From Treponema sp. (GTDB lineage Bacteria; Spirochaetota; Spirochaetia; Treponematales; Treponemataceae), in NCBI GenBank assembly GCA_016281495.1, contig JAEEIU010000058.1, positions 22,971 through 86,970 on the forward strand: a stretch of 64,000 bases of DNA, in the 5' to 3' direction. Position 1 is the first letter of the stretch. Each line of letters starts with the position of its first letter. The notes under the pieces were generated by a model. That model saw only the letters and a program-made list of their open reading frames with translations, was not told the DNA's origin and searched no databases. Position numbers and translations under genes: made by a program. Below, piece after piece: positions 1-8,162 of this stretch.

Positions 1-498
1 GGACACATCTTTAAGCTTGGAAAAAAATACACGGAAAGCATGGGAGTAAGCTATCTGGATGAAAACGGAAAGGCCGCTGTTCCGACAATGGGCTGCTATG
101 GCATTGGCGTGGACCGTGTTCTTGCTTCCATAATTGAACGCTATCACGACGACAAGGGAATCATATGGCCTATGTCAGTGGCTCCGTATCAGGTTGCGGT
201 CGTTCCGATTAAGTACAAGGATGCGATGAAGGATGCCGCCGACAAGATTTATGGTGAACTCAAGGCTGCCGGAATCGAAGTCCTGCTTGATGACCGCGAT
301 GAACGTCCAGGTGTAAAATTCAACGACATGGATCTTATCGGTTTCCCAATCCGCATTACCGTGGGCGAAAAGAACCTTCCGAATGTGGAGGTAAAGCTCA
401 GAAATGCCGCCGAACCGGAAATGATACCGCTGGAAGAAGCATCTTCCAAAGTTGTGGAAATGGTCCGCAAGGCAATGGAAGAGTTGAACCGTGAATAA
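1..498 (+). CDS. proS: Prolyl-tRNA synthetase, C-terminal part (cut by window edge)
   Basis: This open frame enters from the left edge and ends at a TAA at 496-498. It shows the end of the class II catalytic core (GCYGIGVDRVLASIIE, class II motif 3) and the anticodon-binding domain (APYQVAVVPI, LLDDRDERPGVKFNDMDLIG). ProS charges tRNA-Pro in the cytoplasm. The class II motif 3 followed at once by an HGTP-type anticodon domain separates it from the other class II synthetases. The first ATG in the window (40) is internal; the true start lies outside. Confidence 0.93.
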   Translation, partial: GHIFKLGKKYTESMGVSYLDENGKAAVPTMGCYGIGVDRVLASIIERYHDDKGIIWPMSVAPYQVAVVPIKYKDAMKDAADKIYGELKAAGIEVLLDDRDERPGVKFNDMDLIGFPIRITVGEKNLPNVEVKLRNAAEPEMIPLEEASSKVVEMVRKAMEELNRE

Positions 499-503
499 TG
501 AGC

Positions 504-539
504 CTGCCGCCTGTAACAAAATGTGGTGGCGGAGGTTTT
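504..539 (+). terminator. Weak terminator-like hairpin after proS
   Basis: A CCGCC (507-511) / GGCGG (528-532) stem with further outer CC/GG pairing is followed by only four T. It sits directly after the proS stop, but the short T tract makes termination uncertain; it is also the sequence just upstream of the next gene. Confidence 0.35.
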
Positions 540-573
540 AATAATATACACGGAAACTCATCTGGAGGATAAA

Positions 574-1632
574 ATGATTTCATTAAAAAAGCTTTCACTT
601 TTGCTGATTGTTGCGCTTTCCTTTGTGCATTCAGCTTTTTCTTCTGTTCCCGGAATGGCACAGTATATTCCCGACACTTCCGGTGAATATGTATATTATC
701 AGGACAAGACCTTTACCCGCGATTCAATCGTAGGTTTCTTGTTCTATAACGACAGTACATATGCGGTCCGTTATTATGCCCCGGCTGACAAAAAACAGTC
801 GCTTTTGGAAAAGGACATAACAATTTATTTCAGCGTAAATCCCGATGCCGGATATCTTGAGCTTACAGGTGAAAACATTGTTGGAGCACAGACACAGGAC
901 GATGTAGAAATCGTAAACTATCTGCATGACCTGTTCTATGAATTTTCTTCACGTGCGGCAAAGGCATTCCTTATGGATGGATCAACAATTCCAAGCAAAC
1001 AGGATTATGCCCAGTTCGGTGGAAATGTAACCATCATGTTCAATCCGCTTGTTCCGATTTTTAACATTGAGGCAATAAAGGCTTCGGACGGAAAGAATCT
1101 TCTTCAGCTTCAGACTGTAGGCAGGCTTTCTTCTTCCGAGGATAAAAGCTTTACCCAGTACAAGAGGATAGACGGACTTCCAAAGGATAAGACACGTAAC
1201 TTCAAGAACGACAAAAAGGCAAAAAAGCAAAAGATAAGTGCACTTGGACTCAACATTAATCTTGATGCTCAGTGGACTCAAAAATCAGACGCGATGTGGG
1301 CCCTTGGTGACTATGCAATGCTCATGGTTGCATCAATTGGAAATACCGAGCAGATGTCACAGCCTCATGATTACCTGTGGGATTATTTGCAGCGCATGTG
1401 GTGCAGCGGATCTGACGGAAGCTATGCCCTGTGGCAGCATAAAAAAGTTGAGCGTACCAAAGACAAGCTTTCCATCATGAACGTATTCTATGAACCTGGT
1501 GCAAACAGCGTGACACGTGATTTTAAGATTACACGCAAGACAAAGGAAGGCGATGTGGTTTTGATTCTGACAGTCTTTGATGACGTGTATCAGAAAAACA
1601 AATCCTATTTTGATGCCATCCTTAAAATCTAG
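574..1632 (+). CDS. Secreted protein of unknown function
   Basis: A 352-residue protein. The ATG at 574 follows CTGGAGGAT, a good ribosome binding site; the frame is open further upstream but has no better start. Residues 1-24 are a signal peptide (KK, then a Leu/Val/Ala-rich stretch ending in SAFSS), so the product is exported to the periplasm or outer membrane. The mature part is mixed polar and aromatic with no cysteine pattern or motif that I recognise. Its 3' end meets the convergent GerMN gene with a four-base overlap. No function can be assigned. Confidence 0.8.
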   Translation: MISLKKLSLLLIVALSFVHSAFSSVPGMAQYIPDTSGEYVYYQDKTFTRDSIVGFLFYNDSTYAVRYYAPADKKQSLLEKDITIYFSVNPDAGYLELTGENIVGAQTQDDVEIVNYLHDLFYEFSSRAAKAFLMDGSTIPSKQDYAQFGGNVTIMFNPLVPIFNIEAIKASDGKNLLQLQTVGRLSSSEDKSFTQYKRIDGLPKDKTRNFKNDKKAKKQKISALGLNINLDAQWTQKSDAMWALGDYAMLMVASIGNTEQMSQPHDYLWDYLQRMWCSGSDGSYALWQHKKVERTKDKLSIMNVFYEPGANSVTRDFKITRKTKEGDVVLILTVFDDVYQKNKSYFDAILKI

Positions 1633-2543
1633 AAATTAGAACGGCTCAAGGGAACACCGATGGAAACACCTTCACTGGCAAGGAACTCCCGGTGTTCTCC
1701 CTCAATTAAAAACTGAACGCTTTCTACTGTGGGGAATGCTGTGGCGGTGTAGACAATCTGCTGCAGCTGGCCCAAAACTCCTTCAATTCCATACTGGTTG
1801 AATTCAAACTCCTCGCTGAAATTCAAGGTAGCGACACTGTTGCTTACTGAGGCACCCAAAAGCCTGCATCCTGATGAAACAAGAGTCCTGCAGTTGCCTT
1901 CTTCCGGTTTTGGGCCGTCGATTATGGCGTTTATTGCGTCTGTCAGCGGGCTGTCAGATTTCTTCATCTCGCGTACGACTTCCTTTCTGCTAAGGGAACC
2001 GTCGCTGTTTATCATCATGAAATATAGTTTTAGCTTCATGGTTGCGCTAGAGGTGCTGCCTGTCTGCTCTGTGGTTTGACTTTCTGTCTGTTGGGTATTC
2101 TGTACCTCAATCTGGTTTGGTACCTCGACAGTCTGAACTGTTTGGGGTAAACCAGTGGTCAAATCTGTGGTTAATGCCTCGTTTTCCTGTTTAAGGGAAT
2201 TCTCATAGTTTTGTGTGGCGGCATTGTTCTGCGAGATTATGCCGGTGCCGACGCCCTCTTTGTTGGAGTCTGTCACGTCTATCTGTACGGAAGAAGAGAA
2301 AGGCTCAATGTCATTTTTCTCGTTGTTCTCCGGAATTTCAGCTTTTTCCACAAAGGCCGGAGTTTTTCCTACCAAACGGTCAAAGAATCCGGTGGACTTG
2401 AGGTTGGATGCGATTTTCTTTTGATTCACAAGGAATACAATTAAAATGACGATTGCCGCCAAAAGCCATAGTGCAAATCCAAGTCCGATTCGTGCCTTTT
2501 TTGAGTTTCCTTTCCTGCCGGTTTTTTCTTTTTTTGATGCCAT
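1629..2543 (-). CDS. Membrane-anchored GerMN-domain protein
   Basis: 304 residues: a very basic cytoplasmic N-terminus (SKKEKTGRKGNSKKA), one membrane helix at about 20-38, a long low-complexity linker rich in Gln, Thr, Asn and Ser, and a C-terminal GerMN domain (about 165-300; LYFMMINSDGSL, LTDAINAIIDGPKPEEG, LNFSEEF). GerMN domains occur in spore-germination GerM and in many non-sporulating bacteria as extracytoplasmic modules of unknown ligand. An in-frame ATG at 2579 exists, but a consensus promoter (2551-2579) ends seven bases before the ATG at 2543, so I take 2543 as the start of a leaderless message. The gene follows the radical SAM gene closely. Confidence 0.82.
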   Translation of the reverse strand: MASKKEKTGRKGNSKKARIGLGFALWLLAAIVILIVFLVNQKKIASNLKSTGFFDRLVGKTPAFVEKAEIPENNEKNDIEPFSSSVQIDVTDSNKEGVGTGIISQNNAATQNYENSLKQENEALTTDLTTGLPQTVQTVEVPNQIEVQNTQQTESQTTEQTGSTSSATMKLKLYFMMINSDGSLSRKEVVREMKKSDSPLTDAINAIIDGPKPEEGNCRTLVSSGCRLLGASVSNSVATLNFSEEFEFNQYGIEGVLGQLQQIVYTATAFPTVESVQFLIEGEHREFLASEGVSIGVPLSRSNF

Positions 2544-2550
2544 GTTTTTT

Positions 2551-2579
2551 ATTATACCTTCTCTGTCATTTATTTTCAA
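2551..2579 (-). promoter_or_regulatory. Promoter of the GerMN gene, leaderless type
   Basis: On the minus strand TTGAAA (2579-2574), 17-base spacer, TATAAT (2556-2551), then seven bases to the ATG at 2543. It lies across the stop codon of the upstream radical SAM gene and decides the start of the downstream gene. Confidence 0.7.
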
Positions 2580-3606
2580 TTACCTGTGTTTTGTTTTGAA
2601 TAAATCCTTCCCTCCAGTGCCATAGGGGTAGGGCTAGCTTGTTGGAGAACGGCTGGCAGCGGTTAAAGTCCGGAAGCCATGAAGTGTCGTCGCTCAATTC
2701 CTGGTAGAATAGCCAGTCAAAGTCGTATGCCTCGATTATGTCCTGTAAGTCTGCGTCCTCGTCCGGTGTGACAAGCCTGTTTTCTATTGAAGAAAGGGCT
2801 TTGTTTCTGGATTCAAGTTCCTGTGTACTGCCTGTAAATGGAACGGGGGTATATTGGGACATGAGCGATATGCATGCCCTTGTGTCCGCGTGTTCCTTGA
2901 GCCAGTCAAGAGCCATCACGGTGTCTTCAAAACGTCCTGGCAGAAACAGATGCCTTATGATGACTCCGCTTTGTATTTTCTCATAATCCCTGCCTTCAAT
3001 TTTCATCTGCTGTATTTTTAGGGGTGAATGTTCAATCATCCATTCAACTGCCTTTTTTGCAACCTCAGGATAATCTTCCGCACCAAAGAGTTTTTTGCTC
3101 AAATCGCCGTTCAAGGTTTTAAAGTCGGGTAGCCAGATGTCAACTAGGCCGTCCAAAAGTTCAAGCATTTCCGTGGATTCGTATGCGCTGGAATTCCATG
3201 CAACGGGAATCATAAGGCCGTTTTGTCTTGCGTTTTTAAGGTATTCCGCGATGAGTGGAATGTGGTGGCTTCCGGTTACAAGATTTATGTTTTCCGCACC
3301 ATGCTCCTGAAGAAGAATGCACATTTTTGCAAAGTCGTCACCGCTGACACTTGATCCCATTTCCTGCTGGCTTATCTGATAGTTCTGGCAGAATGAGCAT
3401 CGCAGCGTGCAGCCCGTAAAGAAAATAGTTCCGCTTCCACCGTGGACTGTAATCAGGGGTTCCTCTCCAAAATGAAGTCCCGCCAGTGCAATGCGCAAAT
3501 CAGAAGTTTCCCTGCAAAAACCCTTTGTGCCTGTTGAACGGTTTATGCCGCACCGTCTTGGACATTGCGTGCATGAAATGTAATGATTCGAGGTGTTAAA
3601 GCCCAT
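2566..3606 (-). CDS. Radical SAM protein, PflX / PFL-activase-like (COG1313-type)
   Basis: 346 residues. The iron-sulfur motif GCTLRCSFCQNYQIS (C-x3-C-x2-C, about residue 70) binds the 4Fe-4S cluster used to cleave S-adenosylmethionine. A second Cys cluster at the N-terminus (CTQCPRRCG, and GFC further on) is typical of the PflX branch of pyruvate-formate-lyase-activase-like proteins, whose substrates are mostly unknown. The start ATG overlaps the stop of the upstream orphan by one base (TAATG), so the two are translationally coupled. No glycyl radical enzyme gene lies in the window, so a classical PFL activase role is not supported. Confidence 0.85.
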   Translation of the reverse strand: MGFNTSNHYISCTQCPRRCGINRSTGTKGFCRETSDLRIALAGLHFGEEPLITVHGGSGTIFFTGCTLRCSFCQNYQISQQEMGSSVSGDDFAKMCILLQEHGAENINLVTGSHHIPLIAEYLKNARQNGLMIPVAWNSSAYESTEMLELLDGLVDIWLPDFKTLNGDLSKKLFGAEDYPEVAKKAVEWMIEHSPLKIQQMKIEGRDYEKIQSGVIIRHLFLPGRFEDTVMALDWLKEHADTRACISLMSQYTPVPFTGSTQELESRNKALSSIENRLVTPDEDADLQDIIEAYDFDWLFYQELSDDTSWLPDFNRCQPFSNKLALPLWHWREGFIQNKTQVIENK

Positions 3607-4007
3607 TAAAGAGCCTGCCTGTCAACAAAAATCATCATCATGTCATTGAGCGTTTCTATTGGAATGTCTTCCGCCTCCATGTTTGTAAGGGAGCATAGTT
3701 CGTTCCAGTCTTCCTGAACGAGACATTCCGTGCAGTCCGTGCTTCCGTCGATTACCGATTGGAATGCGGCCAGTTTTGCAATGTGTTCCTGAGTCGGTTC
3801 ATCATCAATGCCGGCTGAAGTCAAAATGTATTTGTTGAGCCAGTATTCGGAAAAGGAGCGTGCAAGGCTTTCCAGATGATGGTTGTTGCGTATGAAAAGT
3901 TCTGCCGCCTGGTTGCATACGTTTTGTGCGTTGTAGGAGGCTGAATTGGCGCGTTCGTGTTTCTTTATTTTTTCGATGTCGGAATAAAGCTTTTGAATCG
4001 AATCCAT
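3606..4007 (-). CDS. Small acidic protein of unknown function
   Basis: 133 residues, predicted soluble and largely helical, with four cysteines (NVCNQ, STDCTECLV, LCSL) that could bind metal. I do not recognise the family. It is second in a tight minus-strand operon: it starts one base after the stop of the preceding gene and its own stop overlaps the start of the radical SAM gene. This constant linkage suggests a shared task with the radical SAM enzyme, but that is inference only. Confidence 0.75.
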   Translation of the reverse strand: MDSIQKLYSDIEKIKKHERANSASYNAQNVCNQAAELFIRNNHHLESLARSFSEYWLNKYILTSAGIDDEPTQEHIAKLAAFQSVIDGSTDCTECLVQEDWNELCSLTNMEAEDIPIETLNDMMMIFVDRQAL

Positions 4008-4008
4008 A

Positions 4009-4503
4009 TCAATACCGGACTATAGATTTGTTTTCAAGGACTTTTTCATCCCTGCTGAAGAACACATAATGTGAATGCTTTTGTGAAAGTTCGTCGCAGA
4101 AATATCCTGAATCCGCTTCCTGTGGAATTGCAAAACCAATTACGGAAACACAATCCTTTATGCGTCGTGCACAGTGCTTCATGCTTGCGGTAAAGGCTTC
4201 CTTTTTGTCAGGATTTCCAGCATCCGAATCTGCCACAGGAACAATGACGGCAAACTGTTTCTTTTCTTCCATCACTTTAAGGTAGTCGCGAAGGTTTGCA
4301 AGAAATGCCTCGTTGTATGATTCTTCGTCCATGCCAACAAGTGTCCATGCAACATCTATAAAAAGCGGAGCGTCAATCTTTAGCGGCATGGGAATAAAAC
4401 TTTCCCCGGCCTGGATCCTGTTTTCGGAATCAAGGACAACAGCCTTACCTTCAACAGTAAAAAGAGAATTATCCTTTGCGGTAAATAATGCTTCAAGTTT
4501 CAT
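4009..4503 (-). CDS. Conserved-looking protein of unknown function, first gene of operon
   Basis: 164 residues with no signal peptide or membrane segment. The second half reads like an alpha/beta fold (QFAVIVPVADSD, CVSVIGFAIPQEA, SHYVFFSRDEKVL). The TIM-barrel-like feel is weak, and I cannot name a family. It is the first gene of the operon running to 1629. A perfect TATAAT lies six bases before its ATG, so its mRNA is probably leaderless; a good -35 box is not evident. Confidence 0.72.
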   Translation of the reverse strand: MKLEALFTAKDNSLFTVEGKAVVLDSENRIQAGESFIPMPLKIDAPLFIDVAWTLVGMDEESYNEAFLANLRDYLKVMEEKKQFAVIVPVADSDAGNPDKKEAFTASMKHCARRIKDCVSVIGFAIPQEADSGYFCDELSQKHSHYVFFSRDEKVLENKSIVRY

Positions 4504-4509
4504 GAGCTT

Positions 4510-4515
4510 ATTATA
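4510..4515 (-). promoter_or_regulatory. -10 box of the radical SAM operon
   Basis: TATAAT on the minus strand, six bases (AAGCTC) before the ATG at 4503. No clear -35 hexamer at 16-18 bases, so the promoter call rests on the -10 box and the same spacing seen at other genes here. Confidence 0.5.
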
Positions 4516-4551
4516 TACTTTTTGTCTATTTCTGAATAGTAGGAGAAAGAA

Positions 4552-4712
4552 GTCACACGGATTCGAAATTCCTACGGAATTTCAAGTAAGAAAAGAGTTA
4601 GAAATAATTATACTCCTTGAATATATAAATTTGAAGTCTTGCATTCATGCACCTTTTGTGATTTCAAGGATTTATTTAAAGATTTTGCGTAGCAAAATCG
4701 AATCCGCGTGAC
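4552..4712. repeat. Hairpin-ended repeat element, complete 161-bp copy
   Basis: Terminal inverted repeats GTCACACGGATTCG (4552-4565) and CGAATCCGCGTGAC (4699-4712) match at 13 of 14 positions. Just inside each end is a perfect 8-bp hairpin with a three-base loop: GAAATTCC-TAC-GGAATTTC (4565-4583) and GATTTTGC-GTA-GCAAAATC (4681-4699). The stems differ completely in sequence but both pair. The inside is AT-rich and carries no gene. It looks like a non-autonomous mobile element (MITE- or REP-like). Related ends are at 27638, 33644, 63264 and 63606. Confidence 0.8.
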
Positions 4713-4717
4713 AATCT

Positions 4718-5968
4718 TTGTACTTGAATAAAATACAGGAACTCATTAAAGTTGAAGCCATGATTTTACAGGCTGTATTTTCAAGACCATCGTCAAAGTG
4801 CGAGGCGGTGCTGGGTAAACCCTATGTCAAAGTCCGCATCTGGAAGGAAGCGTCATCTTCAATTAAAAGTGCCGCAGACGGTTCAGTGTATCTTGCGGAG
4901 TTCTACACAAAGACCCAGGTGTTCCACAAGAAATTTACTCGAGATGAATTCGATTCATTCGTAAAGGAACATGCCGGTACGACTTTCCGCACAGTTGTTG
5001 AACGCACGGAAGACAAGGAGATAACCGTAATGTCAAACCGCCATGGGGAAATACGCACGGTGGAAAAACAGCTTGACGGCAAAAACACAAGTCATTTTGG
5101 AAACAAAGAAAAGAAATATCTTTTGCCGCAGGGAAAACCTATTCCGTTTATGGTAAAGCTTGGCCTCATGAGTGCAGAGGGAAAAGTCATTGCACAAAAG
5201 TACGACAAGTTCCGCCAGATAAACCGATATCTTGAGTTCATCGAGGACACTCTAAAGGAAATGCACGTAGAAGAGAGTTCGTATACGGAAGAAAGACCGC
5301 TTCGCGTTGTTGACTTTGGCTGTGGAAAATCATATCTGACTTTTGCAGTATATTATTATCTTGCATATGTAAGGAAGATTCCGGTCCACATCATTGGCCT
5401 TGACCTAAAGGAAGATGTAATCGAATTGTGTTCAAAGCTTGCAAAGGAATTCGGCTATACGAATCTTGAATTTTTTGTGGGTAATGTTGAAAAATTCAAC
5501 CATAAGGAAAAACCGGACATCATCATTACACTTCATGCATGTGACACTGCCACCGATTATGCCATGAACTATGCGGTAAAAAATTCTGCCAGAGCAATCT
5601 TGTGCGTTCCCTGCTGCCAGCATGTGATAAACACTCAGTTGAGTTCCGGAAAATCATATCCTGATGACGGACCGTTTTCCTCACTTTTGAAATACGGAAT
5701 CATACGGGAGCGGCTTTCTGCCCTTGCAACAGATGTCCTCCGCGCTGAATGTCTTGAGCAGCAGGGCTATAACGTGCAGGTGATGGAATTCATCGACATG
5801 GAGCACACACCCAAAAACCTTTTGATACGTGCGGTAAAAAAATCCTCTTCAAACGAAAAGGTTGCACAGGATCAGAAAATTGCGGAACAGAAATCCCGTG
5901 TCAGGGCAAATGCTCTGCTTGGGGAACTTGGAGTCTCTCAAACGCTTTTTCAACTGATGAAAGATTGA
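4718..5968 (+). CDS. Class I SAM-dependent methyltransferase (Methyltransf_32-like)
   Basis: About 416 residues. The N-terminal 190 residues are a family-specific region; the Rossmann methyltransferase domain follows, with motif I VVDFGCGKSYLTF near residue 200, acidic ribose-binding IGLDLKEDVIEL, and THACD/PCCQH-like signatures (TLHACDTATDYAM, LCVPCCQHV) typical of the Methyltransf_32 group, whose substrates are mostly unassigned and probably RNA. The start is uncertain: TTG at 4718 lies six bases after the repeat element, TTG at 4724 and ATG at 4760 are alternatives, and none has a strong ribosome binding site. The 3' end overlaps the convergent PHP-like gene by 68 bases. Confidence 0.8.
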   Translation: MYLNKIQELIKVEAMILQAVFSRPSSKCEAVLGKPYVKVRIWKEASSSIKSAADGSVYLAEFYTKTQVFHKKFTRDEFDSFVKEHAGTTFRTVVERTEDKEITVMSNRHGEIRTVEKQLDGKNTSHFGNKEKKYLLPQGKPIPFMVKLGLMSAEGKVIAQKYDKFRQINRYLEFIEDTLKEMHVEESSYTEERPLRVVDFGCGKSYLTFAVYYYLAYVRKIPVHIIGLDLKEDVIELCSKLAKEFGYTNLEFFVGNVEKFNHKEKPDIIITLHACDTATDYAMNYAVKNSARAILCVPCCQHVINTQLSSGKSYPDDGPFSSLLKYGIIRERLSALATDVLRAECLEQQGYNVQVMEFIDMEHTPKNLLIRAVKKSSSNEKVAQDQKIAEQKSRVRANALLGELGVSQTLFQLMKD

Positions 5969-6479
5969 TTATTCCGTCGTCTGTAAAAAGTCCTTCCTTC
6001 CCTATCTCAAGCCAAACTTCTTCATCGGCTTTTACATAGCACAATACCCCTTCAAATTTTTCCACTTGCACCTTCAATCTTTCAAAACTGACGCTGGAAC
6101 ATGCTTCAAGTTTTCTTTTAAGCTCACCGATTATTTTTCCGTTTTCGTCCACATAAAACTGGCGGCTGGTTGCACTTACATCAGGCAAAGTGTTGTACCA
6201 TGAATTGCAAAAGTCCAGTGCAAGCTTGAGTTTGGAAAAGAGTACCAGGGTTCTCTGATGGTCACTTGTCCATGCTTCCATTCCAAAAAGACATGCTATG
6301 TTGTATTTTGAGCATTCAGTGTAAAATGCGGGACAATTCATTGCCGTGTTCAAATCTGTGAGTGCCGCAACTTGAATGCCTCTCTGTGAAATCTTTTTTG
6401 CCATTGTGCTTGGGGAACAAAGAGGATTAATGTTTGGACTGAGTGACGATTTTAAATTCAAAAGTGATAATACTTTCAT
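5901..6479 (-). CDS. Degenerate PHP-domain protein
   Basis: 192 residues that follow the usual N-terminal layout of small PHP phosphoesterases (strand, LSP, NP, MAKKISQRGIQVAALTD, NCPAF, CLFGMEAWTSD), but the metal-binding HxH is replaced by NLKS and the TDHN motif by TDLN. Active PHP enzymes use these histidines to bind two or three metals, so this copy should be inactive as a hydrolase; the rest of the fold seems kept, arguing for a binding or regulatory role rather than fresh decay. A TAAACT box lies six bases before the ATG. A second, intact PHP gene lies at 16500-17234. Confidence 0.62.
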   Translation of the reverse strand: MKVLSLLNLKSSLSPNINPLCSPSTMAKKISQRGIQVAALTDLNTAMNCPAFYTECSKYNIACLFGMEAWTSDHQRTLVLFSKLKLALDFCNSWYNTLPDVSATSRQFYVDENGKIIGELKRKLEACSSVSFERLKVQVEKFEGVLCYVKADEEVWLEIGKEGLFTDDGIINLSSVEKAFERLQVPQAEHLP

Positions 6480-6530
6480 GTAATCAGTTTAAGTTGAATG
6501 AGGAATATTGCCACGTATCAGTCTTACGTT

Positions 6531-8162
6531 TTAATAAGGGAAACCCGCCTGATGAATTGCAGGTGGAACGTCATTGTCGCTTTTGTATTCGAAGGTGTGG
6601 ATGGAGTAAAGGCCATCATTCCAGTTTACCACAAGAATGTTTCCTTCTGCCTGTTGTCCCTCGGGAGCCTTTAGGATTCCAAGGTCAACGGTGTTTGGTT
6701 CCTGTAATGCATCTATAAACCATCCGCAAATCTTAAGGCCGTCTCTTTTCATTCTGTCGATAACGTCTTGGATATCCTCCACAGTTTTAAAGAATGCCTT
6801 TGCCCCGACAATTCCCCTGACATCACGGTTTATGATTATGTCATATTTTTTTGTTGCGTCTTTTACCTTTTTCTGCAGACGTGAATAATCTCCGTCGCTG
6901 TAATTGAGCACGAGGATTTCGATTTGGTTTTTGGCACTTGAATCGGGGAGGGGAATTTCATCAAGTCCGTCGGCATCAAGGCTTGTGACCCGGAGTGTCG
7001 TTCCATGTGCGCTGTGTGTGTGGACTGTGCCTGGTTCCGGATCGAATATGTATGCGTCAAATCCCATTAAAAAGCGAGCTTCCTTTCCCGCAAGATAATA
7101 CAGGTTTTGTTCGCCGATATCGGTGGAAGTCCTGTAGCGGTCCCATTCCCACTTTGTCCTGAAACCTGCTCCTGTGTCTCCGCTTCCTCCAATGACAACC
7201 GTAAAGTTTTTGAAAGAATAATCTCCGGTCTGGTAACGCTGTCCGCTTGATTCTACGGTTTTGTAATACTGTTCAATTTGAGCCTTTGCATCGTCCGTGT
7301 AAAAGGTCCAGTACTGGTGCGAAGTGGATTCAACAAATTCTTCTGGAATGAAATCGTGGGTGCATGTGCGGTTGATTAAAACCGGTGTTGTGGCATTCCT
7401 GAGACGGCAGTATTCCATGAGCGTGTAGATTGACTCCGGGCTGTCTATTTCAAGATTTCTCGGGTCTTCAAAATTGGCAAGGGCATTCAAGGTCACCTGG
7501 TCGTGGAGTTCCGTTACTTCAGGAATCTGGTAATGCGAAAAATCAACGGATGCGACAATCAGCGCGTCATCAGGAAGTTCACTGTCAAGAAATTCTGCAA
7601 GTTTCCTGAACGAATCAAAGTCACTTTCGTCAGCAAGCGGCTTTAATAAAAGCGGGACAACTTTTGCCTTTGGAAAATAATGGTGGATGAACGGCATGTG
7701 GATGAAAACACCGTGCTCCTGAATCCATGCCTCGTCTTCAAAATCAACTGCCTGTGCAAGATCCGACTGTGAAAGTTTTTTTAAGATCTTATGCTCTATG
7801 GGAACATCTTTTTCTGTCGTAAGAAATTTTACATTTGTCTTTGGTGCGACGATTTCCTTTTTACCGCTTTCAAAATGATCGGGGCTTACAAGGACTATAA
7901 CGGACGGCTGCCCCTTGGATGAAACTGCCCTGTAAAAACTGTTCTGCTGGAAAGTGCATATGTCGTGGTGGGGTAAAACCATTGCAGATGGCATTTTGTC
8001 CGGCATGACAAAGGGGTTGTCTCTGGAGAAAGTGTGGTTCCATAATGCAACATCACCGGGATACTGTGAGTTAACAATGACGTAATCTGTTTTTGAGCAT
8101 GAGGTTATTATTGTTGAAAAAAAGACGGCCATTAAGACCGCCTTTATTTTTTGCTTTGTCAT
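6531..8162 (-). CDS. Lipoprotein with N-terminal MEMO1-like domain
   Basis: 543 residues. The N-terminus is a lipoprotein signal (TIITSC, Cys near residue 22). Residues about 58-300 follow the MEMO/AmmeMemoRadiSam protein B pattern: VLPHHD, LVSPDHF, EHGVFIHMPFIHHYFP, VASVDFSHY, with the His residues of the metal-like site kept. The remaining 240 residues (from about FTVVIGGSGDTGAGF) form a second domain I cannot name. Cytoplasmic MEMO proteins are usually about 270 residues, so the export signal and extra domain are unusual. It overlaps the upstream lipoprotein gene by four bases (ATGA), so the two are coupled. Confidence 0.75.
   Translation of the reverse strand: MTKQKIKAVLMAVFFSTIITSCSKTDYVIVNSQYPGDVALWNHTFSRDNPFVMPDKMPSAMVLPHHDICTFQQNSFYRAVSSKGQPSVIVLVSPDHFESGKKEIVAPKTNVKFLTTEKDVPIEHKILKKLSQSDLAQAVDFEDEAWIQEHGVFIHMPFIHHYFPKAKVVPLLLKPLADESDFDSFRKLAEFLDSELPDDALIVASVDFSHYQIPEVTELHDQVTLNALANFEDPRNLEIDSPESIYTLMEYCRLRNATTPVLINRTCTHDFIPEEFVESTSHQYWTFYTDDAKAQIEQYYKTVESSGQRYQTGDYSFKNFTVVIGGSGDTGAGFRTKWEWDRYRTSTDIGEQNLYYLAGKEARFLMGFDAYIFDPEPGTVHTHSAHGTTLRVTSLDADGLDEIPLPDSSAKNQIEILVLNYSDGDYSRLQKKVKDATKKYDIIINRDVRGIVGAKAFFKTVEDIQDVIDRMKRDGLKICGWFIDALQEPNTVDLGILKAPEGQQAEGNILVVNWNDGLYSIHTFEYKSDNDVPPAIHQAGFPY

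Noticed and set aside
2544..2579. Longer start of the GerMN protein at 2579
   Set aside because: The promoter -35 and -10 boxes overlap this segment and transcription should start near 2543.
3606..4503. The two orphan genes as a toxin-antitoxin pair
   Set aside because: Sizes (133 and 164 residues), lack of HTH or toxin motifs and tight linkage to the radical SAM gene do not fit.
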